Assembly: GCF_000024205.1 (NCBI RefSeq)
Contig: NC_013216.1
Location: 372,001 to 436,000, forward strand
Direction of reading: 5' to 3'
Length of the DNA stretch: 64,000 bases
DNA from: Desulfofarcimen acetoxidans DSM 771
GTDB taxonomy: Bacteria; Bacillota; Desulfotomaculia; Desulfotomaculales; Desulfofarciminaceae
Both the position numbers and the translations under genes were made by a program. The number at the start of each line of letters is the position of its first letter. The stretch's first letter is position 1. Positions 8,445 to 16,988 of the stretch are shown here, piece after piece. Below the pieces are notes generated by a model. That model had not been told where the DNA came from. It did no database searches and saw only the letters and a program-made list of their open reading frames with translations.

Positions 8445-9998
8445 GTGTTAGGAAAAAAAGTTATGTGTGTCATACTAAGTTGTATTACTATGCTATTTGT
8501 TTTAGCCGGCTGTGGGCAGACTGAAAGTCAAAAAGTCAGTAAAACCGGTTCTGCGAATCAGGAATTGGTGGTGGCTGTCTCCAGTGATGTAATGAATTGG
8601 GATTTGGAAAAGTTTCCCGACGGTGATGCCAGGTTTGTCTGGTCTCAAATTTATGAGACTTTAGTGCGTCTGAGCACTGATTTAAAAGAACAGCCTGGTT
8701 TGGCTGTATCTTGGGAGCCTGCTGCAGGTGGTTCGGAATGGATATTTCACCTGCGAAAAAATGTGAAGTTCAGCGATGGGTCTCCGTTTAATGCTCAGGC
8801 TGTAGTATATTCCTACAGCCAGCGGGCGGACGTTATGAAGCGCAAGTTGCTTCCGCTAAAAAGTATTGAAGTCATTGATGATTATACCGTTAAATTTATT
8901 TGCACAAAACCTACTCCGTTACCGTCATATTTGACACATGTGGCCTGGCCTGTTATGAGTCCCAGTAGTTTGGATGATAAAGGAACTTTTAAAGGTCCGG
9001 TAGGAAGCGGTCCATATAAGTTGGATAAGCACGTAAAGGATCAGGAAATTGTTATGGTGCGCAACGCAAATTATTGGGGTACACCTGGTACATTGGACAG
9101 GGTGGTGTTCAAAGTTATACCTGATGTCGCCACACGGTTAATGGCACTGCAGTCAGGGCAGGTTGATATGGCTCTTAAATTAAATGAAATAGATGCAAAA
9201 CGCTTATCCGCTGAGCCGGGAGTGAAAATTCACAAAAGGCTGTCAACTTTTACTGATTTTATGCAGTTCAATACCATCAAAGGTCCTTTTGAAGATGTTA
9301 ATGTTCGCCGTGCTGTTGCACTATCTGTGAACAGTGAAAAAATCGTTCAGGAATTGCTCGGCGGTATTGGCGTAGCAGCTAAAGGCAGACCTCTCTCTCC
9401 GGTAATGCAGTACAGTAATTCTGATCTGAAAATAGTTCCCGATCTTGAAAAAGCCAAGAAGTTATTGGCTGAAGCAGGCTGGAAAGACGGTAACGGAGAC
9501 GGGGTTGTTGAGAAAAACGGGAAACCCTTGCAGGTTAGTATGCTGCTGGCTCCCTGGAGTCCCAGGCAAAAAATAGAAGCAGAGGCAGTTCAGGGGCAAT
9601 TGAAAGAGGCAGGGATTGATTTGAAAATACAAATCATGGAATCAGGTGCCATTACTGCAGCAGAAAAGGCCGGTAATTTTGATATATTATTGCGTAGCGG
9701 TTACTATACTTGGGGCGATTACCCGCATCATTTGAGATTGCACACTTCTAAAGATTTGTCGAGTCACTATAATAATCAAGAATATGACCAACTGGTAGCA
9801 CAGGCTGAAGCGGAACAGGATGAAAACCTCAAGAAAGATTTGTATAATAAGCTGCAGAAAATGATTGTGGAACAAGTCCCGGCTGTATACACTATTCATG
9901 AGGAGAAAGTAGTAGCTACTCGTGACTGGGTGAAAAATTATCAGATTACCGCTGAAGATCCTTGGCTTAACTTGGCCGGAATTAAGGTGGAAAAATAG
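8445..9998 (+). CDS. ABC transporter substrate-binding lipoprotein (NikA/OppA, SBP_bac_5), second copy
   Basis: 517 residues, GTG start 8 bases after AAGGAG. The lipobox is LAGCG at about residues 21-25. Family motifs include EWIFHLRKNVKFSDGSPFNA, GPVGSGPYKL and VPAVYTIHEEKVVA. It is a paralogue of the protein at 3721 and shares its topology (FKVIPDVATRLMALQSGQ versus FKVIPDPATRLAALQNGE). Two binding proteins for one NikBCDE transporter (11889-15726) would widen its ligand range. No permease lies immediately downstream, so it is expressed separately behind the leader at 8127. Confidence 0.9.
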   Translation: MLGKKVMCVILSCITMLFVLAGCGQTESQKVSKTGSANQELVVAVSSDVMNWDLEKFPDGDARFVWSQIYETLVRLSTDLKEQPGLAVSWEPAAGGSEWIFHLRKNVKFSDGSPFNAQAVVYSYSQRADVMKRKLLPLKSIEVIDDYTVKFICTKPTPLPSYLTHVAWPVMSPSSLDDKGTFKGPVGSGPYKLDKHVKDQEIVMVRNANYWGTPGTLDRVVFKVIPDVATRLMALQSGQVDMALKLNEIDAKRLSAEPGVKIHKRLSTFTDFMQFNTIKGPFEDVNVRRAVALSVNSEKIVQELLGGIGVAAKGRPLSPVMQYSNSDLKIVPDLEKAKKLLAEAGWKDGNGDGVVEKNGKPLQVSMLLAPWSPRQKIEAEAVQGQLKEAGIDLKIQIMESGAITAAEKAGNFDILLRSGYYTWGDYPHHLRLHTSKDLSSHYNNQEYDQLVAQAEAEQDENLKKDLYNKLQKMIVEQVPAVYTIHEEKVVATRDWVKNYQITAEDPWLNLAGIKVEK

Positions 9999-10097
9999 AG
10001 CCTAAATATCAGCTTGAAATGTTCAGTAATAATGCATTTATGTGGATTAAGATATTGTCTTGTAACTTGGTAAACTGGTTTAGACTAGCTATTGCCT

Positions 10098-10235
10098 GAT
10101 GGGGTGTACAAATACGAAATACCCAATACCGGAAGGTGTATTCTTAACGTACCTGGCTGTGGTCGGCAATTAAGGTTATCGGTACACATAAAACTAGCTG
10201 CCAACGCGTGGTTAGAGAATATTATGGTGCAGTAA
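10098..10235 (+). other. Unassigned coding-like remnant in the 9999-10403 gap
   Basis: A 45-codon open frame (includes EIPNTGRCILNVPG and HIKLAANAWLEN) looks like the tail of a protein, perhaps a transposase, but has no start and no recognised family. The rest of the 405-bp gap holds only the hairpin at 10301-10339. Confidence 0.25.
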
Positions 10236-10300
10236 AAGCTAATTTACGGAGTTTCTTCAGAAGCGAGGTTGGTTGCTTACAAATTCTGCTTAAACAGACC

Positions 10301-10339
10301 TGACCGGAAAGCAACAAAAAGAAGATTACTTTCCGGTCA
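10301..10339. terminator. Hairpin between convergent genes
   Basis: Perfect 11-bp arms TGACCGGAAAG and CTTTCCGGTCA around a 17-base loop lie between the substrate-binding gene and the convergent NifX-like gene. There is no T-run on either side, so it may be a transcription-end structure or a processed element. Confidence 0.4.
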
Positions 10340-10403
10340 TATAATTGACATGATAAATTAAAAACAGATCGGTACTACTCCGCACTAATTAACCAAAGAT
10401 CCG

Positions 10404-10877
10404 CTATCCTTGTTCGGATTCTTTTACTTCTTCTTTGATATTTTCAGTTATCTGAGCGGATGTGGATGCAGCCTCGCTGCATTTGCTGCAATTTTTAGAA
10501 TTACATTCTCCTCCGGAATGCGACTCTTCGGTTGGACCACTCAAAGGCGGACTTAAGCGCTCTTCTTGGACTGCCCTTGTAATGTCTTCTACCATTAGTC
10601 GCAACCCAGGGTAAATGTTTACGCCATTTTCCTGAAAAGTTCTAAAGGGTCTTGGGCCAATGAGCTGGGTTACTACCGCCTTGATGCCATGTTCCAGAAG
10701 CAGTCTGGCCGCCATTTCCCCACGACCGGCAGAAAGATTGTGAGCAACATTTTCGACCACCTCAGTCTCTCCTGTAGAAAGATTATAAATTACGAAATGA
10801 CTTGCGGCACCGAAATGAGGAGAATACATGGCTTCAGCATCGTTTCCAAATGCCGAAATAGCTACTTTACCTTCCAC
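10404..10877 (-). CDS. NifX/NifB-type (Nitro_FeMo-Co domain) protein with Cys-rich tail
   Basis: 157 residues from a GTG start after AAAGGAGG. Residues 1-110 form the dinitrogenase iron-molybdenum cofactor domain (KVAISAFGNDAEAMYSPHFG, then NLSAGRGEMAARLLLEHGIK and AVVTQLIGPRPF). The tail carries GGECNSKNCSKC, which could bind a metal or Fe-S cluster. Such stand-alone proteins occur in many anaerobes and are not evidence of nitrogen fixation. The promoter side faces the Fur-type boxes at 11072 and 11162, which may control it, the divergent transporter operon, or both. Confidence 0.85.
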   Translation of the reverse strand: MEGKVAISAFGNDAEAMYSPHFGAASHFVIYNLSTGETEVVENVAHNLSAGRGEMAARLLLEHGIKAVVTQLIGPRPFRTFQENGVNIYPGLRLMVEDITRAVQEERLSPPLSGPTEESHSGGECNSKNCSKCSEAASTSAQITENIKEEVKESEQG

Positions 10878-11066
10878 AATAAAACCTCCTTTTAAATAAT
10901 AAATTTACGATTTAAATTGGTTTAGCAAGTTGGTTTCTCTTCACCTCCTGTATTAGCAAATATAACTACAACACATAATATCTCGACTGCCCACAACAAT
11001 TTTAATTACAGCAAGCCTTATCACTTAGATTTTGGATATCCTGACAACGTAAATAATGAAAGATTA

Positions 11067-11095
11067 CATATGATAATGATATTCATTATCATATG
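11067..11095. promoter_or_regulatory. Fur box in the divergent NifX/transporter region
   Basis: GATAATGATATTCATTATC (11072-11090) differs from the consensus Fur box at one position. The dyad extends to 13-bp perfect arms (11067-11079 and 11083-11095). It is about 190 bp upstream of the NifX-like gene. Confidence 0.8.
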
Positions 11096-11161
11096 TATGG
11101 CAAAAAAAATTGTTGGGATGGTCAGGTACAATGGTAATATTGTCAATAAGTTTTCAAGAAA

Positions 11162-11180
11162 TAGAATGATTTTCATTATC
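11162..11180. promoter_or_regulatory. Second Fur-type box
   Basis: TAGAATGATTTTCATTATC matches the Fur consensus at 15 of 19 positions, 90 bp from the first box. Paired boxes suggest cooperative or two-promoter control; with the box at 587 they frame the whole import locus as iron-regulated. Confidence 0.6.
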
Positions 11181-11294
11181 ATTTTAATTTATCCAACTCA
11201 ATCTGTCAACTAATTTGTTATAAAATATTTGAGTCTTTGACACTTTGAAAACAAACAGTCACATGAGTAGTTCAGTGTCTATTTTCATCGGTAA

Positions 11295-11477
11295 TATATA
11301 AAAGAAAATACCTTAGTCGGCCCACAAGTAGAAGAAAAAATTAGTTTGGAAGTGTTACGTTATTATTATGAGGAAGATGTTAAAGTAGCTGGTATATCTG
11401 AGCCAAGCCCTTGGATAAGTATCGTTACATTTAATGATTATTGGAGAAATTTATGTACCGTTCATGGCTATTACTAA
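11295..11477 (+). pseudogene. Unrecognised 3' gene remnant
   Basis: A 60-codon open stretch with protein-like content (VLRYYYEEDVKVAGISEPSP, then WISIVTFNDYWRNLC) ends in TAA but has no start codon at its 5' end. It is probably the tail of a deleted gene. I cannot assign a family. Confidence 0.35.
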
Positions 11478-11529
11478 TTATTCTTGTGTGGAATTTTTTG
11501 AAATCCCATAGATTTAAAGGTAGGTTATA

Positions 11530-11820
11530 ATGTGGAAATTAATTAATAAAAAAATTATCTTTTTGTTTATCATCATAGTAATCATTCTATTACAGTTTTC
11601 TGTTATACAAAAAGCGGTAGCGAGATTATCTACAACACTTTACGTATGTATCAAGTATAGTGATAGAGATATTCAATATCAATATATTGAATATGTACCT
11701 CAATTTGGAGATTATTTTGTTGCATATGAAGATAAAAACGGAGAGAGCATTAGTTTTATGGTTACACCAAAAATCTTTCCAATTCTTATATTATACGATC
11801 CTCTTAATCGACCAATGTAG
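11530..11820 (+). CDS. Small membrane-anchored or secreted hypothetical protein
   Basis: 96 residues. The N-terminus is a strong hydrophobic helix (IIFLFIIIVIILLQF), either an uncleaved anchor or a signal peptide. The rest is a short soluble tail with YIEYVPQFGDYFVAYEDKNG. It begins after TAAAGGTAGG, 69 bp before the permease gene at 11889 in the same direction. No family is recognised; an accessory role in the transporter operon is only positional inference. Confidence 0.5.
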   Translation: MWKLINKKIIFLFIIIVIILLQFSVIQKAVARLSTTLYVCIKYSDRDIQYQYIEYVPQFGDYFVAYEDKNGESISFMVTPKIFPILILYDPLNRPM

Positions 11821-11888
11821 AGGAATATCTGAAATAAATGGGAAAGTAGAGGTTGAAAATTTGCTGTGGTTCTTGCTAGAGGTTTGAA

Positions 11889-12839
11889 ATGATACTATAT
11901 TTATTAAAACGTTTATTTTACCTTATACCGGTAATGTTTGGTGTCTCTATTATAACTTTTGCTTTGATTAATCTTGCACCGGGAGATCCTGCAGAAATCC
12001 TTTTGCGGAGCAGCGGAGTGGAACCGACACTCGAAGCGGTTGAGGCAATGAGAGAAGAATTTGGCCTGAATAATAGTGTTTATATGCAGTATTTTCATTG
12101 GTTGGTTAAAGTGCTGCAGCTTGATTTGGGCAATTCCTTTCGTACGGGTCAACCTGTGGCGCTGGAAGTGTTAAGCCGTTTTCCGGCAACTCTTGAGTTA
12201 ACTCTGGCCGCTTTGTTTTTCATGCTTTTATTGGCGGTACCTAGCGGGATCTGTGCTGCTTTATATAAAAACGCCTGGATAGATCATTTTAGTCGCTTGG
12301 TAGCCTTATTCGGTGCATCTATGCCTGCGTTTTGGCTGGGTTTGTTGTTGATCTATATTCTGGCGGTTAAACTGCACCTTTTTCCTGTAATGGGGCGGGG
12401 TGGGTGGAGTCATCTGGTGCTGCCGTCTGCAACTCTTGGGTTTGGTCTGGCGGCCACTTATACCCGTCTGTTGAGGAGCAGTATGTTGGATGTTCTGGGG
12501 CAGGATTTTATTAAGGTGGCTCGAGCCAAGGGGCTGCAAGAGAAGCTGATCATTTCACGGCATGCCATGAGAAATGCCCTCTTACCTGTGGTAACTGTTT
12601 TTGGCATGAGTTTTGGGCATCTGTTGGGAGGCACGGCCATTGTGGAAACAATTTTCGCCTGGCCGGGAGTCGGAAGATTATGTGTAGACTCTATTTTTAA
12701 TCGTGACTATCCGGTGATTCAGGCCTATGTGCTGTTGATGGCCTTAGTGTTTGTTTTGGTTAACCTAATAGTAGATATATCTTATGTTTTTCTGGATCCA
12801 CGGATTCGTTTGGGAAAGGGAGACCGGTATGAGCGGTAA
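11889..12839 (+). CDS. nikB: ABC transporter permease, NikB/OppB/DppB type
   Basis: 316 residues with about six membrane segments. The N-terminus (LKRLFYLIPVMFGVSIITFA, then LINLAPGDPAE) is the family hallmark, and the EAA-like loop reads RAKGLQEKLIISRHAMRNAL. It pairs with the next permease to form the membrane channel of a nickel/peptide/metallophore importer. It overlaps the following gene by 11 bp. The substrate cannot be told from sequence; the gene symbol is by family only. Confidence 0.9.
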   Translation: MILYLLKRLFYLIPVMFGVSIITFALINLAPGDPAEILLRSSGVEPTLEAVEAMREEFGLNNSVYMQYFHWLVKVLQLDLGNSFRTGQPVALEVLSRFPATLELTLAALFFMLLLAVPSGICAALYKNAWIDHFSRLVALFGASMPAFWLGLLLIYILAVKLHLFPVMGRGGWSHLVLPSATLGFGLAATYTRLLRSSMLDVLGQDFIKVARAKGLQEKLIISRHAMRNALLPVVTVFGMSFGHLLGGTAIVETIFAWPGVGRLCVDSIFNRDYPVIQAYVLLMALVFVLVNLIVDISYVFLDPRIRLGKGDRYER

Positions 12840-13683
12840 AGGTTTGTTGGGAGCGACTCTGGCAAGGCTTCTTAAAGATAGGCTTGCTTTAATTGGGTTA
12901 GGCATAATCATGCTCGTTTTTTTTACAGGGGTATTTGCGCCTTTTATAACGCCACATGATCCGGATGAAGTTAAACTCGAACAAATATTATTGCCTGTTA
13001 CTGCCGATTATCCTTTAGGTACCGATCATTTGGGCCGCTGCGTACTTTCCCGCTTAATATTTGGAACCAGAGTGTCAGTCAGCACGTCACTGCTGGTTTT
13101 AATAACAATTATGCTAATCGGTATTCCTATAGGAACGCTTTCAGGATACTACGGGGGAAGAATAGATAATTTTATCATGCGTATTATTGATGTGCTGCTG
13201 GCTTTTCCCGGCCTTATTTTGACTCTGGTTATTGCCGGTATGTTGGGGCCAAACCTTATCAATGTGATGATTGCTTTATCTGCGGTATGGTGGGTAGGTT
13301 ATGCACGGGTTGTCAGAGGTATGGTTTTGTCGATAAAAGAAAAAGAATATGTTTTGGGTGCCAGAGCAGCCGGTACATCAAATATAAATATTTTAGTCCG
13401 TCACATTATACCCAATGTATTATCTCCTGTGATAGTAATGGCCACTTTGGATATGGGGAAGCTGATTTTAGCCATTTCCAGTCTGTCTTTTCTGGGTTTA
13501 GGGGCTCAACCGCCCACGCCTGAGTGGGGGGCTATGCTTAATGACGGAAAGAATTATATGCAGGTGGCACCGAATTTAATGCTTTTTCCCGGGATAGCAA
13601 TAATGGTGTTGGTACTGGCTTTCAATCTCTTGGGAGATGGTCTGCGAGACGCTTTTGATCCCAGAAGTTCGACTGAAAGGTAG
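12829..13683 (+). CDS. nikC: ABC transporter permease, NikC/OppC/DppC type
   Basis: 284 residues from the ATG at 12829 (site GGAAAGGGAG upstream), reading MSGKGLLGATLARLLKDRLA. A longer in-frame start at 12784 lies inside the previous gene and is less likely. Motifs are YPLGTDHLGRCVLSRLIFGT near the N-terminus and GARAAGTSNINILVRHIIPN in the cytoplasmic coupling loop. The end of this gene is duplicated in the remnant at 19262. Confidence 0.9.
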   Translation: MSGKGLLGATLARLLKDRLALIGLGIIMLVFFTGVFAPFITPHDPDEVKLEQILLPVTADYPLGTDHLGRCVLSRLIFGTRVSVSTSLLVLITIMLIGIPIGTLSGYYGGRIDNFIMRIIDVLLAFPGLILTLVIAGMLGPNLINVMIALSAVWWVGYARVVRGMVLSIKEKEYVLGARAAGTSNINILVRHIIPNVLSPVIVMATLDMGKLILAISSLSFLGLGAQPPTPEWGAMLNDGKNYMQVAPNLMLFPGIAIMVLVLAFNLLGDGLRDAFDPRSSTER

Positions 13684-13762
13684 AAATCTGCTTAATTATT
13701 TTAGTCCAGCATTTTATGCAGTTTATTTTTTAGTTTATTATACTGTATTGGGGAGTAAATTT

Positions 13763-14758
13763 ATGTTAAACAATGCTGTTTTTCAAGTTAATGATTTGAA
13801 AACATATTTTTATACCGGCTCAGGAGTGGTAAAGGCTGTTAACGGGGTCAGTTTTCAGGTTCAGGCAGGTAAAACACTCTGTATTGTTGGGGAAAGCGGT
13901 TGCGGAAAAAGCATCACTTTATTATCTCTGTTGGGTTTGATTGAAGTTCCGGGAAAGATTATCAGCGGGGAAGTCTATTTAAATGATCGGGACATATTAA
14001 AACTTTCTTCGCAAGAACTGCGTAAAATCAGGGGCAAAGAGATTTCTTTAATTTTTCAGGATCCCATGACTTCATTGAACCCGGTGCTAAAAATAGGTTG
14101 TCAGCTTACTGAAACAATTCTTGCCCATGAGAACTGTTCTAAAAAGGAAGCCAGAGACAGATCAGTAAGTATGCTTAAAAAGGTTGGGCTGCCTGACCCG
14201 GAAAAAATCATGAAAAGATTCTCTTTTCAACTGAGCGGGGGAATGAGGCAGAGAGTTATGATTGCACAAGCACTGTCTTTGTTTCCTGAAGTTTTGATTG
14301 CCGATGAACCCACCACCGCTTTAGATGTAACGGTACAGGCGCAAATCTTATGGGAGCTTAAAAAAATACAGAAAGAATTTAATACGGCTTTGATTCTTGT
14401 AACCCATAATTTGGGGGTTGTAGCGGAACTGGCTGATGAAGTGGCGGTAATGTATGCCGGTTCAATTGTAGAATACGGGCCTGTACTGAATATATTTGAA
14501 ACCCCGCTGCATCCCTATACACAAGCTTTGCTGAATTCAATGCCTAAATTTGGTTATTATCATGATTTGCCGGTGCCGATTCAGGGACAACCGCCAAATT
14601 TGCTTAATCTGCCGGAACAATGTGCCTTTGCACCGCGCTGCTCGTATGTTGATAATGTTTGTCTGGGTCATAAACCCGGCTTAACGACAATTAATCCGGG
14701 ACACAAAGCGGCTTGTCATAAGCTGAAAAAACCTTTCAAGGAAGGTTCTGTAGCATGA
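13763..14758 (+). CDS. nikD: ABC transporter ATPase, OppD/NikD type
   Basis: 331 residues from the ATG at 13763. Walker A is GESGCGKS, the signature LSGGMRQR, Walker B VLIADEPTTALD, and the H-loop VTHN. The C-terminal oligopeptide/dipeptide extension (CAFAPRCSYVDNVCLGH) with clustered Cys is present and, in OppD-type proteins, can carry an Fe-S cluster. It couples ATP hydrolysis to import together with the next gene, which it overlaps by 4 bp (ATGA). A longer upstream frame from 13637 is not needed. Confidence 0.9.
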   Translation: MLNNAVFQVNDLKTYFYTGSGVVKAVNGVSFQVQAGKTLCIVGESGCGKSITLLSLLGLIEVPGKIISGEVYLNDRDILKLSSQELRKIRGKEISLIFQDPMTSLNPVLKIGCQLTETILAHENCSKKEARDRSVSMLKKVGLPDPEKIMKRFSFQLSGGMRQRVMIAQALSLFPEVLIADEPTTALDVTVQAQILWELKKIQKEFNTALILVTHNLGVVAELADEVAVMYAGSIVEYGPVLNIFETPLHPYTQALLNSMPKFGYYHDLPVPIQGQPPNLLNLPEQCAFAPRCSYVDNVCLGHKPGLTTINPGHKAACHKLKKPFKEGSVA

Positions 14759-15726
14759 TTCTTTTGAAAGTTGCTAATTTGAAAAAGAAATACAATACAA
14801 GTTTCGGACATTTTTCCGCGGCAAAGGAAATTGTGTATGCTGTAGAGGATATATCGTTTTCCCTGCGGCAGGGGGAAACTCTGGCTTTAGCCGGGGAGAG
14901 CGGGTGTGGGAAAAGTACCCTGGCCCGGTTGATTTTGAGACTGGAGGAACCGACCGGGGGGAAAATAATATTTGCAGGTGAGGATATTACAAATCTTTCA
15001 GGGAAAAAGCTGCGGCATATAAGAAAAAATATGCAGATTGTTTTCCAAGATTCCAGTTCATCTCTGAATCAGTTGCAAACTGTTGGGGCAAGTATTGAAG
15101 AACCTCTGAATAATTTCCAAATCAGGACCCCCAAAGATCGTAAACAAAGAGTAGAAGAGTTAATGGAAATGGTAGGTATTGATCGTGGGTATATCAACAA
15201 GTACCCACATCAACTAAGCGGCGGACAACGCCAGAGAGTCAGCCTGGCCAGGGCCCTGGCTATTACGCCACGGTTATTGGTGCTTGATGAACCTGTTTCC
15301 AGTCTGGATGTTTCTATTCAGGCTCAAATATTAAATTTATTAGAAAACTTAAAAAAAGAATATAATTTGACTTATTTGTTTATCTCTCATGATTTGGCAG
15401 TGATCAGTCAAATTAGTGATCGGATAGCTATAATGTATTTGGGCAGTATTATAGAGATAATCCGTTGTGAGGATTTGTTAGCAGAAGCCGTTCATCCCTA
15501 TACGACAGATCTTCTGGCTTCTGTTCCTGTGCCGGACCCCCGGCAAAGGAAAGACAGGCGGAAAACTCTAATGGGCGAACCTCCAAATCCTCTTAACCCG
15601 CCCGCCGGTTGTCGTTTTCATCCCCGGTGCAGGTTGGCCTGGCAAGTATGCCGGCAGGAGAAACCTACCTTGCGGCTAATTGAAAATGAACACATGGTTG
15701 CCTGTCATTTATACGGGAACAGGTAG
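14755..15726 (+). CDS. nikE: ABC transporter ATPase, OppF/NikE type
   Basis: 323 residues. Walker A is GESGCGKST, the signature LSGGQRQRVS, Walker B LLVLDEPVSSLD, the H-loop ISHD, and the C-terminal extension contains CRFHPRCRLAWQVCRQE. It is the last gene of the nikBCDE-type operon. The substrate-binding proteins at 3721 and 8445 are the likely partners. Confidence 0.9.
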   Translation: MILLKVANLKKKYNTSFGHFSAAKEIVYAVEDISFSLRQGETLALAGESGCGKSTLARLILRLEEPTGGKIIFAGEDITNLSGKKLRHIRKNMQIVFQDSSSSLNQLQTVGASIEEPLNNFQIRTPKDRKQRVEELMEMVGIDRGYINKYPHQLSGGQRQRVSLARALAITPRLLVLDEPVSSLDVSIQAQILNLLENLKKEYNLTYLFISHDLAVISQISDRIAIMYLGSIIEIIRCEDLLAEAVHPYTTDLLASVPVPDPRQRKDRRKTLMGEPPNPLNPPAGCRFHPRCRLAWQVCRQEKPTLRLIENEHMVACHLYGNR

Positions 15727-15842
15727 AAAAATTATATTAAATTATTGAAGGGGTGATTATGTGGCACGGTAATTGTTTTTAGATCCTCCAATGTTCTTCT
15801 TAATCTTTATTAATCTAATGACAAATTCTGGAGAGTGATGGA

Positions 15843-16829
15843 ATGAAAGACAGTATCGATCTTGGACGTGATGAATTCGCTACCTTTGCAGGAGGGTGCT
15901 TCTGGTGCATGGTGCGAGCGTTTCAAGAGACAGCAGGTGTTGCTGATGTGATATCCGGTTATACCGGTGGTTGTAAGGAAAATCCCACCTATGAAGAGGT
16001 TTGTACCCATACTACCGGTCACTACGAGGCGGTGCAGGTTCGTTTCAATCCGGTTGTCGTGAGCTATGAGAAACTGCTTGAGGTATTCTGGAGACAAATT
16101 GATCCAACTGATCCAGGCGGTCAGTTTTTTGACCGTGGGTCTCCATATCAAACGGCGATTTTTTATCATAACGAAGAGCAAAAACAACAAGCAGAATCAT
16201 CTAAAAAGGCTCTTATTGAAAGTAATCGGTTCGACAAACCTGTAGTAACGCTTATACTTCCGGCGGCAACCTTTTTCCCGGCTGAGGAATACCACCAGGA
16301 TTACCATCAGAAGAACCCTCTTCACTACAACCAGTATCGCCGGAGTTCGGGCCGTGATGCGTTTATTGAGAAATACTGGGAGGATAAAAGGAGTAAGGAT
16401 AAAGAGCCGCTTAAGCAGAGGCTCACTAAGCTACAGTATGAAGTCACCCAAAATAATGCCACGGAGCCTCCATTTAGAAATGAATATTGGGATAATCAAC
16501 GCGAAGGCATTTATGTGGATATTGTATCAGGCGAGCCGCTTTTCAGTTCCATTGACAAATTTAATTCCGGTTGCGGCTGGCCAAGCTTTGCCAAACCGCT
16601 TAACGCTAAAAATATTAAGGAGGAAATAGACCTAAGTCATGGCATGAAGCGCACGGAGGTTCGCAGCCAGGCGGTAGACTCACATCTAGGCCATGTTTTC
16701 CAGGACGGACCAACTCCAACCGGTTTACGTTATTGCATCAATTCCGCCGCCTTGCGGTTTATTCCGAAGGAAAATCTGCTAAAGGAGGGATATGACGAGT
16801 ACCTTAGCCTATTTAATTTTGAACGTTGA
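15843..16829 (+). CDS. msrAB: Bifunctional peptide methionine sulfoxide reductase MsrA/MsrB
   Basis: 328 residues. The N-terminal MsrA domain (about 10-170) has the catalytic GGCFWC motif and reduces the S-epimer of oxidised methionine. The C-terminal MsrB domain (about 190-320) has [27 protein letters not shown] and the catalytic RYCINSAAL, and reduces the R-epimer. Neither domain has the CxxC zinc pairs found in many MsrB proteins. It is separated by 116 bp from the transporter operon and has its own site GGAGAG. It serves oxidative damage repair in an otherwise anaerobic-looking genome. Confidence 0.95.
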   Translation: MKDSIDLGRDEFATFAGGCFWCMVRAFQETAGVADVISGYTGGCKENPTYEEVCTHTTGHYEAVQVRFNPVVVSYEKLLEVFWRQIDPTDPGGQFFDRGSPYQTAIFYHNEEQKQQAESSKKALIESNRFDKPVVTLILPAATFFPAEEYHQDYHQKNPLHYNQYRRSSGRDAFIEKYWEDKRSKDKEPLKQRLTKLQYEVTQNNATEPPFRNEYWDNQREGIYVDIVSGEPLFSSIDKFNSGCGWPSFAKPLNAKNIKEEIDLSHGMKRTEVRSQAVDSHLGHVFQDGPTPTGLRYCINSAALRFIPKENLLKEGYDEYLSLFNFER

Positions 16830-16948
16830 GGCTAATTATTGAGATAGACAACCCTAGCCATTTCTTGGATTACTTTTAACAGGATATTGACATTTGCAGC
16901 TAAACAATACACTGCCGATAAGGCTGCTATTCAGAATTTTCAGGTAAT

Positions 16949-16983
16949 GCAGTAAGCCCCTCCTGTGTGGTTGGGCTTACTGC
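16949..16983. terminator. Bidirectional terminator between msrAB and the jacalin gene
   Basis: Perfect 11-bp arms GCAGTAAGCCC and GGGCTTACTGC around 13 bases, located between two convergent genes. The T-run is weak on both sides. Confidence 0.6.
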
Positions 16984-16988
16984 ATAAT

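Noticed and set aside
10404-10877. Evidence for nitrogen fixation from the NifX-like gene
   Set aside because: Stand-alone Nitro_FeMo-Co proteins are widespread in anaerobes, and no nifHDKENB cluster is present; the 41.8-45.3 kb genes are nitrogenase-like, not nitrogenase.
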